This document shows positions 4,904-5,439 of a stretch of 5,439 nucleotides of DNA, in pieces; position 1 is the stretch's first letter; the number at the start of each line of letters is the position of its first letter. The notes beneath the pieces were generated by a model. The model was not told the origin of the DNA. It was given only the letters and a program-made list of their open reading frames with translations, and searched no databases. Location of the stretch: positions 1-5,439 of the forward strand of contig JADFLD010000173.1 of NCBI GenBank assembly GCA_022564535.1, read 5' to 3'. The stretch comes from Gemmatimonadota bacterium (lineage in GTDB: Bacteria; Gemmatimonadota; Gemmatimonadetes; Longimicrobiales; UBA6960). The position numbers and the translations under genes were made by a program.

Positions 4904-5439
4904 CTACGGTCGCCGATCGGCGCCTTGGATACCATGGGCCCAGGCCCGAAACCCGGGATCGAGGGTGTCGACACGATCGAGGAGATAATCGGTACTCCAT
5001 TCCTCGAATGAGTCCCAGGCAAGTGCGTCTCTGAGGGCGACCAGGAACCCAAACCCGTGCCGCTCATGGAGCTCTATTGCCTTGAGGTTCAGGACCGCCT
5101 GATACCAACCGTAGTTGGCGGCTGCCTGCGGAGGCGGCAGTCGTCCGAACACCTGGTGCATTACGTCGAGGTTAGTGAAGGGGGGGGAGGTCGTCGCGAT
5201 GATTTCGGTCGAGAAGGTGACGACGAACTCGGCACCCTCATCGTCGAGGGACGCGAAGGCCACCGCGAAGTAGCTCGCCAAGAACTCCTCGAACCACCCA
5301 ACCGGGGACCATCGGTGCTCACTCGTGGGATAAAAGAACTCGCGGGTGCTGACGTGGCCGAGCTCATGGAGCGCGATGAATCGGAGTAGCCTCTTGTTCC
5401 CATCGACGTCCGACGGGTCCCTGATCACAAGTCCTTCGT
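4904..5439 (-). CDS. Zinc metallopeptidase (HELGH, gluzincin-like), 5' end outside the window
   Basis: The frame is open through base 5439, so the true start lies further right. The GTG at 5428 is internal to the readable frame and is not taken as the start. The visible part is about 178 codons. HELGH (5354-5368) follows RLLRFIAL, a helix typical of zincins, with two zinc His and the catalytic Glu. About 20 residues later comes GWFEEFLASYFA (codons near 5300-5264). Its Glu is the likely third zinc ligand, as in the WLNEGFASY helix of M1-type gluzincins, though the HExxH-to-Glu gap is a few residues longer than the usual 18. The rest is helical and ends FRAWAHGIQGADRRP with TAG at 4904-4906. 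The lost N-terminus may hold a signal peptide; location and substrate cannot be judged. It is convergent with the SDR/DUF5916 pair and appears intact in the part seen. Confidence 0.8.
   Translation of the reverse strand, partial: EGLVIRDPSDVDGNKRLLRFIALHELGHVSTREFFYPTSEHRWSPVGWFEEFLASYFAVAFASLDDEGAEFVVTFSTEIIATTSPPFTNLDVMHQVFGRLPPPQAAANYGWYQAVLNLKAIELHERHGFGFLVALRDALAWDSFEEWSTDYLLDRVDTLDPGFRAWAHGIQGADRRP

Noticed and set aside
4719..4988. Plus-strand 89-codon ORF after the DUF5916 gene
   Set aside because: Low-complexity Arg/Ser/Pro composition, no ribosome-binding site, and it runs into the antisense of the metallopeptidase.

Overview
The window is GC-rich throughout. Its best clues to origin are an N-terminal fragment of a Gemmatimonadota-type Ser/Thr kinase and a complete CBM9-like/DUF5916 outer-membrane barrel protein. 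I infer a Gemmatimonadota-like or related environmental Gram-negative bacterium. No rRNA or complete marker gene is present, so the placement is tentative.

Layout. (1) Bases 1-135 on the minus strand are the 5' end of a group II intron, which runs off the left edge. It sits 5 nt downstream of a perfect 13-bp terminator-like hairpin (141-170), the insertion habit of group IIC introns. (2) Bases 171-1350 look like a field of decaying minus-strand genes. They hold a 98-codon ORF with a strong Shine-Dalgarno and a twin-arginine-like N-terminus, an ATGA-coupled 18-codon stub of a Pkn2-type kinase, an unrecognised 159-codon ORF, and, overlapping its end, protein-like pieces that resemble the recombinase domain of a large serine recombinase. 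(3) Bases 1348-1513 are a divergent intergenic region with two perfect dyads and a possible -10 box. (4) Bases 1514-4700 are a plus-strand pair: a short-chain dehydrogenase with a signal peptide, broken by a one-base frameshift just before its catalytic Tyr, then a 759-residue CBM9-like/DUF5916 protein whose GTG start overlaps the SDR stop (GTGA). (5) Bases 4701-4903 hold no clear gene, only a possible minus-strand remnant. (6) Bases 4904-5439 on the minus strand are the C-terminal part of a HELGH zinc metallopeptidase that continues beyond the right edge.

How the parts relate. The SDR and the DUF5916 protein are translationally coupled and both carry Sec-type signals, so they probably act together in the cell envelope on an unknown substrate. 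The metallopeptidase is convergent with them and need not be related. The left third reads as a site of repeated insertion and gene loss. The intron next to the terminator is the clearest mobile-element signal in the window.
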